Positions 26,872 to 43,030 are shown, counted from the stretch's first letter. The stretch is 64,000 bases of DNA from Panulirus ornatus (GCF_036320965.1 NC_092226.1:17882002-17946001), one strand, 5' to 3'. Notes: generated from the letters alone by a model not told the origin. Made by a program: numbers and translations.

Positions 26872-27131
26872 AGTAAGCAGTATAGGTGCGTAACACAGGT
26901 GGAGTGGGGCTGTATATGTGGTCGACGGCGGAGGTGCCACCAGACTTGTGATAAGCAGACGACGCCATTTAAGGTCTAACTATTATAAATGACCTCCTCC
27001 TTAACCACGTCAAGAGGGAGATGATTATCTCTGAGCCAGAGGCTGAGTGGCTCGACTGACGTCCACTGAGAGGCCAATATGTATGCCAGGCTCAAGCCTG
27101 CCTTTCTGTTGCTTGAAGTGTACCGCCCGGG

Positions 27132-27735
27132 ACGTGGACCACTGTGTACATACTGGATCATGTATCATTACCACGTGGACACTGTGTACATACTGGATCA
27201 TGTATCATTATCACGTGGACCACTGTGTACATACTGGATCACGTATCATTACCACTGTGTACTTACTGGATCATGTATCATTCCCACTGTGTACATATTG
27301 GATCATGTATCATTACCACGTGGACCACTGTGTACATACTGGATCATGTATCATTACCACTGTGTACATACTGGATCATGTATCATTACCACTGTGTACA
27401 TATTGGATCATGTATCATTACCACTGTGTACATATTGGATCATGTATCATTACCACTGTGTACATATTGGATCATGTATCATTACCACTGTGTACATACT
27501 GGATCATGTATCATTACCACTGTGTACATATTGGATCATGTATCATTACCACTGTGTACATACTGGATCATGTATCATTACCACTGTGTACATACTGGAT
27601 CATGTATCATTACCACTGTGTACATACTGGATCATGTATCATTACCACTGTGTACATGTTGGATCATGTATCATTACCACTGTGTACATACTGGATCATG
27701 TATCATTACCACGTGGACCATTGTGTACAACACTA
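27132..27735. repeat. 32/41-bp minisatellite
   Basis: About 18 copies of ACTGTGTACATACTGGATCA plus TGTATCATTACC. The basic unit is 32 bp; units carrying an extra CACGTGGAC-type segment are 40-41 bp and sit at the two ends and near 27320. Open frames rotate through YWIMYHYHC, a translation artefact. Confidence 0.95.
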
Positions 27736-27756
27736 GATCATGACCACATGATGGTA

Positions 27757-27956
27757 ATGGTAAAGATGATGATGATGATAATGATCGTAGTACTACTACT
27801 AATGATAATGATATAGTCATTGCTGTATTAATGGTAATAATGATAATGATAATGATAATTGTAGTATTACTGGTAATAACATTAATAATAATAATAATAA
27901 TGATATTAATAATGATAATGATAATAACAACAATGATAAAAATAATAATAACCATT
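27757..27956. repeat. (GAT/AAT)n simple repeat
   Basis: Imperfect GAT, AAT and GTA triplets. Confidence 0.9.
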
Positions 27957-28575
27957 ATTCATGAAATAATTGCTAAAGGCTTGAAATATAAGAAATAAAC
28001 ACAAGATCAACAGTGTGGTTGTACTATTGGTGGTAGGATGAACACATAACCTTTTCACAACCACTGGGATGGCAGACCACTGGTTATTATTAATCAAGTT
28101 CACAGTGGTTGGGGGCGGGGCTCTTCCTGCAGCGATGTGTGCTAACGCGGCTGAGCTCAGAGCTCTTGTGGTGCTGCACTGCAACTCGGGAACGAGGGAT
28201 CCACAGAGGCAGGAGGTGATAGTGGCGGGAATGGTGCAATTCCTCTTTCTTGAACTGTCGAATGAAGTCGCAAAGCGATTGTCGGGTTGCATCGAGGTGG
28301 GGTGGCGGGGCCATGTTGTGTCTCGGCTTATGGCAGTGGTGTGAGGAGGACTCAATTCTTTTTTTGTGTCATATTTATAGTTTTGTATCCTGTGTTGTGT
28401 GGTGGGGAGGGAGGAGGACCAGGGGCCGGAGTCGTGGGTCACTTCGAGACGCACGTCTAGTGTGCAGGTGTTGCTGTGTTCAGACGCAGGCAAACTGTGC
28501 TGGATCCACGAGGGAGGCGGTAAGCTGGAGGAGGTGATGATGGTGTTGACATGCCTCTTACAGTTTTAGTCTGTC
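27957..28575. other. Unique stretch, no gene recognised
   Basis: A 195-codon minus-strand frame (28493-27906) and a 91-codon plus frame (28069-28344) overlap here. Neither shows a domain I recognise. Confidence 0.35.
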
Positions 28576-28582
28576 CCCGGAT

Positions 28583-28595
28583 GCGCGCGCGCGCA

Positions 28596-28634
<39 letters not shown>
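28583..28634. repeat. (CG)n/(CA)n microsatellite
   Basis: CGCGCG passing into a CA run. Confidence 0.95.
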
Positions 28635-28637
<3 letters not shown>

Positions 28638-28706
28638 TGCAGGAGTCTACACTACACACAACCTTGCTCTCTATACTTGGGTGCCTCAAGGGTCAACGCC
28701 CGTAAA

Positions 28707-28707
<1 letters not shown>

Positions 28708-28761
<54 letters not shown>
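28708..28761. repeat. (TAG)n microsatellite
   Basis: About 18 AGT/TAG triplets. Confidence 0.97.
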
Positions 28762-28762
<1 letters not shown>

Positions 28763-28970
28763 TTTACAGCGGATTCAATGAACGAATACATTTCCCTGTG
28801 TATTCATTTGGATCCATGACTGTCAATTTATGGCCGACGAACACACGTAGTCTGTATGTCCATCAGACAGAGCGTCTCCCTCACCTCCTGCTCGTGATGG
28901 TCCGGCAGTCAGCCATTATGGCTTTAATTGTAGAGTTGTGTGGGTTGTAGAGCACCAGGGTGATATTCTC

Positions 28971-29046
28971 CTGGGTGTACCGTCGGTGTCTGTACCATCC
29001 CAGGCCGCTGGCTGGGTGTACCGTCGGTGTCTGTACCATCTCAGGC
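28971..29046. repeat. 41-bp tandem duplication
   Basis: CTGGGTGTACCGTCGGTGTC starts at 28971 and again at 29012, 41 bp apart; the second copy is slightly incomplete. Confidence 0.9.
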
Positions 29047-29530
29047 AGTATGGACACACCCCCTCACCCGTCGCCTGGCTTGAAGGGATGGCTAATCATC
29101 ATCTAATTTCAGCCTTGTTAAGTCCAGGATCCGAGAAGCTCGGTTATCCTTCGCTTGGCTTAGTGTTGTCATGTTAGACTAAGCTTCTGAGGGGTTGGTT
29201 GGTAGTTCATTTTTTTTTTTGCATGAATAGCACTGGCTATGTTAGGTTCAGGGTAGGGGTAAGCTATATTATCTCTTACGTTTCGGTAAAATGTGTTGCT
29301 GTGTTAGGTCATTAAGCTCAGGCCAAAAGGGCAGGTCATCTACGTATCTATGGCCCAGAGAACCACAAGACTGAGTCGTCTTCTGGTATGTTTCCTCTCT
29401 CAGTAGTACTGTGTTCCGCTCTGCCCCACACACTCGTCCCTCCCCCACGTCTGTGAGGTGGGTCGAGTACCTCTCCTTGGCATGCACTCACGCAGCCACG
29501 TCTGTAAACTACCACCAGCTTCCCTTCTTA
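29047..29530. other. Unique stretch, nothing recognised
   Basis: No gene or repeat recognised. Confidence 0.4.
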
Positions 29531-29531
29531 G

Positions 29532-29532
<1 letters not shown>

Positions 29533-29573
<41 letters not shown>
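29533..29573. repeat. (CA)n microsatellite
   Basis: Pure CA run. Confidence 0.96.
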
Positions 29574-29577
<4 letters not shown>

Positions 29578-29734
29578 TGTCACCTACACCTGCGCACCAC
29601 CTTCAGGTCCGACCGGCCACACCTGCAGCCCTCATGAAGCAGTGTCTCACGTCCCTGTGACACCCTTGGAGGAGTTACCTGCAGAACTGAGAGCTAGGCC
29701 TCCACCTCACGTCTCGATACTGGTACTCCGGTGG

Positions 29735-30030
29735 AGCACGATGGTACGACTTGGCCAGGCCATCATCCCTAAAGGTCGTACTTTTCCAAGGGTCGTGCCG
29801 TCGTACTCAAGGATCATACCATAGTACTTAAGGATCGTACCTTTCCAAGGGTCGTACCGTCGTACTCAAGGATCGAACCTTCGTACTCGAGGATCGAACC
29901 TTCGTACTCGAGGATCGTACCTTCGTACTCGAGGATCGGACCGTCGTATTCAAGGATCGTACCTTCGTACTCGAGGATCGTACCTTCGTACTCAAGGGTC
30001 GGACCGTCGTACTCAAGAATCGTACCATCC
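29735..30030. repeat. About 20-bp minisatellite, CGTACTCAAGGATCGTACC family
   Basis: Repeats of a CGTCGTACTCAAGGATCGTA-type unit, sharpest from 29800 on. It is the reverse complement of the 22-bp unit at 44614-45053 (ACGACCCTTGAGCAC), so the two arrays are related. Confidence 0.85.
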
Positions 30031-30069
30031 TTTATCCAAAAAAATATAACTTGTAATATTCGCCTTAGG

Positions 30070-30077
30070 TTGGGTGT

Positions 30078-30108
<31 letters not shown>

Positions 30109-30110
30109 TG
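30070..30110. repeat. (GT)n and poly-G run
   Basis: GT repeats then an uninterrupted run of G. Confidence 0.93.
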
Positions 30111-30600
30111 TAGGAACTAGAGTGGAGTGTGTGTCAGTGGTGGTGGGTGGGTGTGAGGGGGAGGGGGGGAACCATGACATTACCACATGTACTTCAGTGG
30201 CTGGAGATGACCACCTGTGGCTGGGTGCACGGTGATCAGCCAGCAGGTAGCGTCGTGTTCATCTTGCGGGAAAATTCGCCAGGTGCTGGAGCGAGACCAA
30301 TGTCTTCCCGCGAGCGCAGGAGCCCGTGGTGGAGGCTTGACCCACGCCCTTCCAGCAACTACAGGCTCAAGACCGCGTAACGCATCATCTTAGAACTGGC
30401 GGGGTTCCTCCGCTCAACACGCGATCACCGCCCTCTGAAGCAGTCACTTAGAGCGCTACTTCTGGGCGTCGAATTTGATAGAAATTTCCTTAACGCGTGA
30501 TTCTTAACGACATTAGTTCAGGATGACTGCATCACTCGCTCCATGACATCTGAACGCACGATATTTAGCTTGGCTCTCTAACCATGACACGCATACTGCC
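30111..30600. other. Unique stretch, nothing recognised
   Basis: No recognisable gene or repeat. Confidence 0.4.
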
Positions 30601-30602
30601 AT

Positions 30603-30604
<2 letters not shown>

Positions 30605-30664
<60 letters not shown>
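30605..30664. repeat. (TA)n microsatellite
   Basis: Pure TA tract. Confidence 0.96.
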
Positions 30665-30665
<1 letters not shown>

Positions 30666-30666
<1 letters not shown>

Positions 30667-30836
30667 AAGGGATCACAATTTTACGCGTGATCAAGTATAT
30701 TCTTAAGAGTCCACGGGGAAAATGAAACACGATAAGTTCCCAAGTGCACTTTCGTGTAATAGTCACATCATCAGGGGAGACACAAGAGACAAATATAACA
30801 GTCAGTTGATATACAACGAAGAGACGTAGCTAGGAC

Positions 30837-30839
<3 letters not shown>
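30666..30839 (-). mobile_element. Retroelement fragment, possibly Penelope-like (copy 3)
   Basis: Homologous to both arms of the 1064-1350 palindrome, here as a single copy between two TA tracts. On the minus strand CTGATGA is at 30774-30768 and GAAA at 30753-30750, with the same spacing as in the other copies. It begins with the GATCACAATTTTACGCGTGA block (about 30669), also seen at the right edge of the palindrome. Confidence 0.5.

Positions 30840-30909
<70 letters not shown>
30839..30909. repeat. (TA)n microsatellite
   Basis: TA tract running into a short GT run (30911-30925). Confidence 0.96.
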
Positions 30910-30912
<3 letters not shown>

Positions 30913-30954
30913 GTGTGTGTGTGTACTTCCGTTTCCTGCATTAGGGAGGTCACG

Positions 30955-32262
30955 CTAGGAATGGACGACTGTGACCGCTTACATCCATTTGATGGAGTTG
31001 CTCTGTGGAGGGTATTGAAAGTATGTGGTGTGGGAGGCAAGTTGTTGGAAGCAGTGAAAGGTTTTTATCGAGGGTATGAGGCATGTGTACGAGTAGGAAG
31101 AGAGGAAAGTGATTGGTTCCCAGTGAATGTCGGTTTGCGGCCGGGGTGCGTGATGTCTCCACTGTTGTTTAATTTGTTTATGGATTGTGTTGTTAGGGAG
31201 GTGAATGCAAGTTTTGGAGAGAGGGGCAAGTATGCAGTCTGTTGTGGATAAGAGAGCTTGGGAAGTGAGTCAGTTGTTGTTCGCTGATGTTACAGCGCTG
31301 GTGGATGATTCATGTGAAAAACTTCAGAAGCTGGTGACTGAGTTTGGTAAAGTGTGTGAAAGAAGAAAGCTGAGAGTAAATATGAATAAGAACAAGGTTA
31401 TTAGGTACAGTAGGGTTGAGGGATAAGTCAATTGGGAGGTAAGTTTGAATGGAGAAAAACTGGAGGAGGTGAAGCGTTTTAGATATCTGGGAGTGGATTT
31501 GGCAACGGATGGAACCATGGAAGCGGAAGTGGATCATAGGGTGGGGGAGGGGGCGAAGGTTCTGGGAGCGTTGAAGAGTGTGTGGAAGGCGAGAACATTA
31601 TCTCTGAAAGCAAAAATTGTATGTTTGAAGGAATAGTGGTTCCAACAATGTTATATGGTTGCGAAGCGTGGGCTATAGATAGGGTTGTTCGGAGGAGGGT
31701 GGATGTGTTGGAGATGAAATGTTTGAGGACAAAAATATGTGTGTGGTTTGATCGAGTAAGTAATGAAATGGTTAAAGAGATGTGTTGTAATAAAAAAGAG
31801 TGTGGTTGAAAGCGCAGAAGATGGTGTGTTGAAGTAAGTGGTTTAGTCACATGGAGAGATTGAGTGAGGAAAGATTGACCAAGAGGATATATGTGTCAGA
31901 GGTGGAGGGAACGAGGAGAAGTGAGAGACCAGATTGGAGGTGGAAGGATGGAGTGAAAAAGATTTTGAGCGATCGGGGCCTGAACATGCAGTTGAACATG
32001 AGGGTGAAGGGCATGCAAGGAAAGGAGTGATTTGGAGCGATGTGGTATACTGGGTGAACGTGCTGTCAATGTATTGAACCAGGGCATGTGAAGCGTCTGG
32101 GGGTAAACCATAGAAAATTTGTGGGGCCTGGATGTGGAAAGGGAGCTGTGGTTTCGGTGTATTATACATGACAGCTAGAGACTGAGTGTGAACGAGTGTG
32201 GCCTTTGTTGCCTTTTCCTAGCGCTACCTCGCTTTGTTCGTATTCATATTCCTCCGCGTTGT
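30955..32262 (+). pseudogene. LINE family B, degraded reverse transcriptase and 3' end
   Basis: Successive plus-strand frames cover the ORF2 from RT motif A to the C-terminus. Around 30960-31010 the motif-A region reads DCDRLHPFDGVALW, with the expected DRVDR pattern damaged. GLRPGCVMSPLLFNLF at about 31132-31180 is motif B. LLFADVTALV at about 31275-31300 is motif C with its second D changed to V. FRYLGVDLATDGTMEAEVDH follows near 31477. At least three frameshifts and several stops are present, so it is dead. Its 3' UTR carries the GGGAGCTGTGGTTTCGGTGT block and ends in AGCGCTACCTCGC (32220-32232). Confidence 0.88.
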
Positions 32263-32444
32263 ACAGTTAGTTTCGGTAAAATGCTATCTGCTGGCTATGT
32301 GCGCCTGTTGGGAAATGACCGGTGTAGACCCCGTTGCTCACCAACTTGAGACGAAGAGTATTCAAGTACAGAGTATTCGAATAGTTATTTCCTATTAGCC
32401 AGGCCCATAGCCTAGCGTTAGCATTCCCGCCTGTTGTACAGGCG

Positions 32445-32447
<3 letters not shown>
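32263..32447 (+). mobile_element. tRNA-derived SINE (copy 1)
   Basis: It shares a leader of about 125 bp (TGCTATCTGCTGG, then ATTCGAATAGT) with the minus-strand copy at 48861-49078, followed by the tRNA-like segment CATAGCCTAGCGTTAGC (A-box-like). It stops within the anticodon-arm region and runs into a TA tract, so the B box is missing. Confidence 0.7.

Positions 32448-32514
<67 letters not shown>
32448..32514. repeat. (TA)n microsatellite
   Basis: Pure TA tract. Confidence 0.96.
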
Positions 32515-32515
<1 letters not shown>

Positions 32516-32757
32516 GTAGGAGAGTATAAGGCGTTCAAGGAACAGAGCGAATTAGAGCGATGTGGTACACAGGGGCGACGTGTTGTCACTGGACTGACCC
32601 AGGTCACATGAAGCAGTCGGAGGAAGCCTGTGTGGCCTGGTTGTGAATAGAGGGTTGTGGTCTTGGTGCATTATACATGACAACTAGAGAGTGGATGTGA
32701 GCGGATGAGGCCATTACTTCGTTCGTTACTGGCGCTTCTTCGTTAAGTTGGTAAACG
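32515..32757 (+). mobile_element. LINE family B, 3' end only (second fragment)
   Basis: Matches the last 240 bp or so of the copy ending at 32262: the blocks GAGCGATGTGGTA, ATGAAGC and TGGTGCATTATACATGACA appear in the same order. 5'-truncated and non-coding. Confidence 0.75.
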
Positions 32758-36595
<3,838 letters not shown>

Positions 36596-36597
36596 TG

Positions 36598-37075
36598 GTC
36601 CCCAGGTTGATACAGCCACTGTCTGGTCCCCAGGTTGATACAGCCACTGTCTGGTCCCCAGGTTGATACAGTCACTGTCTGGTCCCCAGGTTGATACAGC
36701 CACTGTCTGGTCCCCAGGTTGATACAGCCACTGTCTGGTCCCCAGGTTGATACAGTCACTGTCTGGTTCCCAGGTTGATAGTCACTGTCTGGTCCCCAGG
36801 TTGATACAGCCACTGTCTGGTCCCCAGGTTGATACAGCCACTGTCTGGTCCCCAGGTTGATACAGCCACTGTCTGGTCCCCAGGTTGATACAGTCACTGT
36901 CTGGTCCCCAGGTTGATACAGCCACTGTCTGGTCCCCAGGTTGATACAGCCACTGTCTGGTCCCCAGGTTGATACAGCCACTGTCTGGTCCCCAGGTTGA
37001 TACAGCCACTGTCTGGTCCCCAGGTTGATACAGCCACTGTCTGGTCCCCAGGTTGATACAGTCACTGTCTGTCAC
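36598..37075. repeat. 28-bp minisatellite, array A
   Basis: About 17 copies of CCCCAGGTTGATACAGCCAC plus TGTCTGGT. Some units have GTCAC instead of GCCAC. Identical in unit and orientation to array B at 38038-38530. Confidence 0.97.
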
Positions 37076-37129
37076 TTGTCACTGTGAGCTTTGTGTTTTC
37101 CTTTGTAGTCAGAGATACAACTACTCCCA

Positions 37130-37425
37130 GAGTCAGATGTACGTTCCCCCACAGTCAGATGTACGTTCCCCCACAGTCAGATGTACGTTCCCCACAGTCA
37201 GATGTACGTTCCCCCACAGTCAGATGTACGTTCCCCACAGTCAGATGTACGTTCCCCCACAGTCAGATGTACGTTTCCCATAGTCAGATGTACGTTCCCC
37301 CACAGTCAGATGTACGTTCCCCCACAGTCAGATGTACGTTCCCCACAGTCAGATGTACGTTCCCCCACAGTCAGATGTACGTTCTCCCACAGTCAGATGT
37401 ACGTTCCCCCCACAGTCAGATGTTT
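37130..37425. repeat. 21/22-bp minisatellite
   Basis: About 14 copies of CCCACAGTCAGATGTACGTT with one more or one fewer C. Diverged units (CCACAGTCAGTGATAGAAG) continue irregularly to about 37740. Confidence 0.95.
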
Positions 37426-38034
37426 TCGTCCTTACGTCATATCATGTCACTTTGAAACTGTAAGGATCGTCTTTGTGCTGTGTGTGTACACGTTCCCTAC
37501 AGTTAGTCATATAGATGTTTCTCTACACTCAGAGTACATCTTCCCCACATTCAGTGACAGAAGTCCTCCTCCCACAGAGTACATGTTCCTCACAGTCAGT
37601 GATAGACATTCCCCCACACACTCAAAATACATTTTCCCCACAGTCAATGAAGCAAGCCCCTCTCCACTCCACACTCCAGTCAGAGAGCATGGATCCCCAC
37701 AGTCAGTGATAGAAGTTTCCCCACAGACAGAGAACATGTTTCCCCCCACACCCACAGAGCAATATGACGATCTCACCACAGATAATTATATGTCACCACC
37801 TCCCCTGCCCACACAGGGCATCCACCCTACCTCCCGACGTAGGCCTGTAGGCTTCTGCAATGACTGGTTGGTCAGGTGCCGTGGCTGCCTCAGCTTCAAT
37901 TACCTCTGATACATTTTATGTTTCAACGGATTCTTAATCTTTTTCAGTTTTTTTTTTGTTTTTTTTTGTTTTGTTAGGCTATCAAGGAGACTTGCTGCAG
38001 ACCAGATCTAAACCTGAAAAACTGGTTGATACTA
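37426..38034. other. Decayed repeat then spacer
   Basis: Scattered CACAGTCAGTGA and CAGAGTACAT remnants to about 37750, then sequence with no feature I recognise. Confidence 0.5.
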
Positions 38035-38037
38035 GTC

Positions 38038-38530
38038 GATACAGCTACTGTCTGGTCCCCAGGTTGATACAGCCACTGTCTGGTCCCCAGGTTGATACAA
38101 CCACTGTCTGGTCCCCAGGTTGATACAGCCACTGTCTGGTCCCCAGGTTGATACAGCCACTGTCTGGTCCCCAGGTTGATACAGCCACTGTCTGGTCCCC
38201 AGGTTGATACAGCCACTGTCTGGTCCCCAGGTTGATACAGCCACTGTCTGGTCTCCAGGTTGATACAGCCACTGTCTGGTTCCCAAGTTGATACAGCCAC
38301 TGTCTGGTCCCCAGGTTGATACAACCACTGTCTGGTCCCCAGGTTGATACAGCCACTGTCTGGTCCCCAGGTTGATACAGCCACTGTCTGGTCCCCAGGT
38401 TGATACAGCCACTGTCTGGTTCCCAAGTTGATACAGCCACTGTCTGGTCCCCAGGTTGATACAGCCACTGTCTGGTCCCCAGGTTGATACAGTCACTGTC
38501 TGGTCCCCAGGTTGATACAGCCACTGTCTC
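38038..38530. repeat. 28-bp minisatellite, array B
   Basis: About 18 copies of the same unit as array A, about 960 bp away. Private variants include TTCCCAAGTTGATAC at two places and ACAACC at two places. Confidence 0.97.
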
Positions 38531-38634
38531 CTCCGTGGTATGGTTCAAGGTCTGTCTCAACGTATTATATCCTCAAAAAGAACTGGAAAATCCTCAAATG
38601 AGCCTAGATTTTTTTTTTTTTGACCTATGGACCA

Positions 38635-38900
38635 GAGTAATGCGACCCTTGAACACGATGGTGCGACCCCTGACCCTTGACCTCAATCTTATCAAGAGTC
38701 AAGTCGGTCATGTCGTCTTATGCAAAGATTGTACCGTCGTCCTCAAGAGTCGTCTTGTCGTGCTTATGTGGTGTTTTCGTCGTGGTCAAGGGTCGTGCTG
38801 CCGTAGTGAAGTAGTCGTGCGTCGTAGTGAAGTAGTCGTGCCGCCGTAGTGAAGGGTCGTGCCGTCGTACTCAAACGTAGCACCGTCGTGCTCAAGGATT
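38635..38900. repeat. Diverged minisatellite of the CGACCCTTGA/TCAAGGGTCG family
   Basis: Contains GCGACCCTTGAACACGATGG near 38639 and, in the opposite sense, GTCGTACTCAAAC and GTCGTGCTCAAGGAT to the right. Both orientations of the unit meet here. Confidence 0.7.
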
Positions 38901-39007
38901 CACTGGAGTAAAGAAATAAACTAAACTTTGTGGACGAAGATGCCAGTCATATCTGGTCTTGAATCCACTAAGTTGTGTCGTTAATCATAGACCCCACAAG
39001 TCCCAAG

Positions 39008-39515
39008 GTCACCTTGCCGACTCCGTCTCCAGTCCGGCCGTGAGAGCTGCTGTACGGACGTCTCCGTCTCCAGTCCGGACGTGAGAGCTGCTGTACGGAC
39101 GACTCCGTCTTCAGTCCGGCCGTGAGAGCTGCTGTACGGACGTCTCCGTCTCCAGTCCAGCCGTGAGAGCCGTCGCACGGACGTCTCCATCTCCAGTCCG
39201 GACGTGAGAGCTGCTGTACGGACGTCTCCGTCTCCAGTCCGGCCGTGAGAGCCTCCGTACGAACGTCTCCATCTCCAGTCCGGCTGGGAGAGCTGCTGCA
39301 CGGACGTCTCCATCTCCAGTCCGGCCGTGAGAGCCTCCGTACGGACGTCTCCATCTCCAGTCCGGCCGTGAGAGCTGCTGTACGGACGTCTCCGTCTCCA
39401 GTCCGGCCGTGAGAGCCTGCTGTACGGACGACTCCGTCTTCAGTCCGGACGTGAGAGCTGCTGTACGGACGACTCCGTCTCCAGTCCGGCCGTAAGAGCC
39501 GTCGTACGGACGTAC
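39008..39515. repeat. 41-bp minisatellite
   Basis: About 12 copies of CCGTCTCCAGTCCGGCCGTG plus AGAGCTGCTGTACGGACGT. Starts at 39064, 39105 and 39146 confirm the 41-bp period. GC-rich, unlike the surroundings. Confidence 0.96.
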
Positions 39516-40585
39516 AGTCATAAGACTCAGGTCGTGGCGAGCAGCGGCGCCGGTTCGCATCTCAGACGCCTTAGTGTTTATTTATGGATAACCATCCATT
39601 TTCTACCCACACATCCGTTTTCTTTTATCGTATGATACATTTCGCATCCCTTCACGCTCAGTGTCCATTTTCCCACGTCTGTTTTCGCTGCTAACGCCCT
39701 ATAACTCGTTTTTACTGGGACAGAATCCTCGTAGTGGAGGTCACAAGTAGAGTTCAACCCTATAGCTGTAGACTGTTTCATCTACGTCTGCCGGACAAAA
39801 ACGAAAACAAAAAAACAAAAACCTTTCCCAGTCAACTAAAACACACACACGCAATTGAATTCCCCTAACACAATATAAACGACAAAAACAAAACAAAAAA
39901 AAGCCCCATTCTGCTAATATAGAGGCGGTTTATATAAATGAGAGAGGGTGAGAAGGACAGTGGTGTCCTTGAATGAAAAGAATAATAAGAAGAATAAAAA
40001 ATGTAGATAATCACATTGAGTGCTGCACCTCTTCTCTAACATTTTCGAGACAGTAAAGTCTATGGATGACACACCTGCAGTAATGAGGATAATTGTTTAA
40101 ACGTGGTTCAAGAGATGGGCTGTTTGGCAAGTACCATAATTACGCATTATGTCCTGGTGTCTGTTTGGACTACTGGTGTCGTTCCTCTCTGAGAATGGGA
40201 TCTGTGGTTACACAGAGAAAATGGGATCTGTGATTACCGAGAGAAAATGTGATATGTGGCTACCCGGGAGAAAATGAGATGTGGCGGTGACCCCTTCCAC
40301 TTTTAAATGGTTTGGCGATAGAGCCATAAAAACTGCCCGCCGAAATGAAATTGTTCCATTCCCATTTATTTTGTAGTAACACACTCCGGTAGAATTAGAA
40401 CACGGGAGATATAAGTGCAAGTTGTTCCCGTGATGAAGACCTAGGCTGATATGATGGAATGGGACACCCGACATGGAACGTCCCCATCCCAGGAGATGGG
40501 ACACTGGCGGACGCTAAACGTCATGGCCAGAGATTGCCGGTAATTTCAAAGTGTTTCGCCCTCATCACGAGACGCTGAAATTGTC
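39516..40585. other. Unique stretch, nothing recognised
   Basis: A-rich patches near 39795-39900. No gene recognised. Confidence 0.4.
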
Positions 40586-40669
40586 AGTTGGATACAGGTT
40601 TGTGTGGGAGGGATTTGATATTTGTTATGGTAGGGGATAAAGTCCGGATGGAGATTAATAATTGGACGG

Positions 40670-40670
<1 letters not shown>

Positions 40671-40731
<61 letters not shown>
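40671..40731. repeat. (TA)n microsatellite
   Basis: TA tract inside the degraded LINE. Confidence 0.96.
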
Positions 40732-40733
<2 letters not shown>

Positions 40734-41637
40734 GTTTGGGAGACAGATGATTGATAGGTTGGCTGCACGTATAGAGCATCAGAGTGTGGAGGTGCAATGT
40801 GTCTTCAGGAGTGGTTGAGGACGTGTGGATCAGGTGTGTTTGCCTTGAAGAATACGTGTGAGAAACACTAATTGGAAAAGATGGCATTCATGTTGGTAAT
40901 TATGGACCCGGAGGAAGTGTGTGATGGGGTTGATAGCGACGCCGCGTAGAGAGCGCTACAAATGTATGGTGTGGGAGGAAAGATGCTAGATGCAGTGAAG
41001 AGCTTTCATCGGAAGAGTAAGGCGTAAGTGTGAGTAAGGAGGGAGGAGGGTGAGTGAGTGGTTCCAAGTGAAGGTGGGTCTCCGTTAAGGATCATTGCCT
41101 TTTGATTTCTTTATGAAGTGGGTGATGAGAAAGATGATTGCCAAGGTCTGTGAGAAAGGTGCTGGTCGGCAGAATGCTGGGGATAAGGAAGAGTGGGAGG
41201 TGAGTCACTTGCTGTTAGCAGATGACATTTCCCTGGAGGCAGAGTTGAGTGAGAAAGAGAAGAAGTTGGTGTCCGAGTTTTGGATGGTGTAAAAGGAGGA
41301 AGTTTGGAATTAATGGGGCTAAAGCTTACGGGCTGCAGGATGAACATGGGACGAGACAGGTTGGTGTGAGTGTTAGTGCAAATGGGGAGAACCCGGGGTT
41401 GGTGAAGAGGTGTAGATACCTGGGAGTGGACGTGGCCGTGGATGGAACTGTGGGAGCTGAAATAGAATATAGGGTGACGGGGAGGTGGCAGAGTCCTGGG
41501 TTCACTGAGGAACGTGTGGAAAGAGAGGTCACAGTCTCTGGTGGCTGATGGTACAGTGTGTGGGAAGGTGGCTGTGTTGGAAATGGAATGTTTGTGACCA
41601 ATGTACGGCGCGAGGAGGGTTGATCTCGTAAGGAATG

Positions 41638-41758
<121 letters not shown>

Positions 41759-42249
41759 AGTGAGCGGTGTGTGATTGATGGAGATGAACAGGGGTTATTG
41801 CATTGGTTGGAACATGTGGAGAGGATGAGTGAGGAGGGACTGACTGAGAGGATATACTTGGCAGAAACGAAGAAGACAGACGGGGAGAGTGAGACCAAGA
41901 AGGGAATGGAAGGATGGAGGGAGGGAGGGAGGCTTTGCATGATCGTGGCCTAAACATGCAGTAGGGTGAATGCACTGCAAGAGACAGAACAAAGTGGCGC
42001 GATGTGCAATACACTGGGCGACGAGCTGTCAGAGAGCTTGAAGTGGAGCATATGGAGTGACCAGGGAATATCATGGACAAGTCTGTGGGGCTTTGCTTGG
42101 GGAAAGGGGACTCTGGTTGCGGTGCGTTTACATGACAGTTAGAAAGTGGATGCAAGTAAATGGGGCCATTTCTTGACTGTTCCTGGTGATATACATCATT
42201 TTTTCATTATTGATTTTATGGACTTCATTTCTACCATCTAATATTGTGG

Positions 42250-42620
42250 TGTACGATTAAAGTAAAGCGGTTGATGTCATTTACTTGAATTTCAAAAGTC
42301 ATTCGATAAAGTTCCACCTCAAAGATTGTACTTCGTTGATAAGAGAACTGGTTAACGTGAGAAACAGTCTAGCTTCAGGGTGGCTAGACGTAACAAGTGG
42401 TGCGCCACGAGGATCAGCATTGGTTATTTTACTTATATCTCTAAATGACGTTGATATCGGGCTGCGTTGCGAGAAAATCAAAATTCTCGGACGATATGAA
42501 GCTGGGAAATAAAGTTACGACAGGAATTTAAAACTCTGTTGTTGCAAATTGACATAGACGAAGTAACAGACTGGACGCGTGATAACTAAATAGATCAGTT
42601 CAGCGCCTATACGACATCCC
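42250..42620 (+). pseudogene. CR1/jockey-group LINE reverse transcriptase fragment
   Basis: Near 42290 one frame reads FQKSFDKVPPQRLY (RT motif A, with D in the FDKVP signature). A second frame reads VTSGAPRGSALVILLISLND near 42385-42445 (motif B). A third reads FSDDMKLGN near 42485 (motif C, usually ADD). Three motifs in three frames mean at least two frameshifts in about 200 bp. It belongs to a different clade from the adjacent family B LINE. Confidence 0.85.
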
Positions 42621-42834
42621 AAGCTTTTGGAAAGCAGATTATGTGGTATTTGAGATTTTCCAGGCTGGTGCAGAGGTTGTGGGTATGCCTAAAATGTTTA
42701 CGGTAATGTAGGGATGAGGGACAGTGTTCTTAGATAGGATACGAGTGAGAATATGAAAGAGATAAAGAAAGAAATAGCATTTGTATACCAGTGAACTCAA
42801 CCAGGTTACTGATTCTCCATTTTGGGGCCTTTAC

Positions 42835-43030
42835 AAAGTGGACCGGTGGTTACCCCACAGGTTTCCAGGGCAGAGGTTCCCCACAGGTACCCGGGACTGA
42901 GGTTACCGCCCAGGCACCCGGGACTGAGGTTCCCCCATAGGTACCTGGGGCTGAAGTTCCCCCACAGGTCCTCGTGGGCTGATTCCTCACAGGTCTCAGG
43001 GGGCTGGTCCCCATACAGGCCCCGTGGGTA
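42835..43030. repeat. Imperfect tandem repeat, unit about 30 bp
   Basis: GTTCCCCACAGGTACCCGGGACTGA-like units (about 6) starting near 42855, decaying to the right. The flank 43031-43300 shows no gene. Confidence 0.75.

Noticed and set aside
28069..28493. Overlapping frames of 91 and 195 codons on opposite strands
   Set aside because: Neither matches a known family, the minus frame is of low complexity at its end, and no repeat or promoter supports either.
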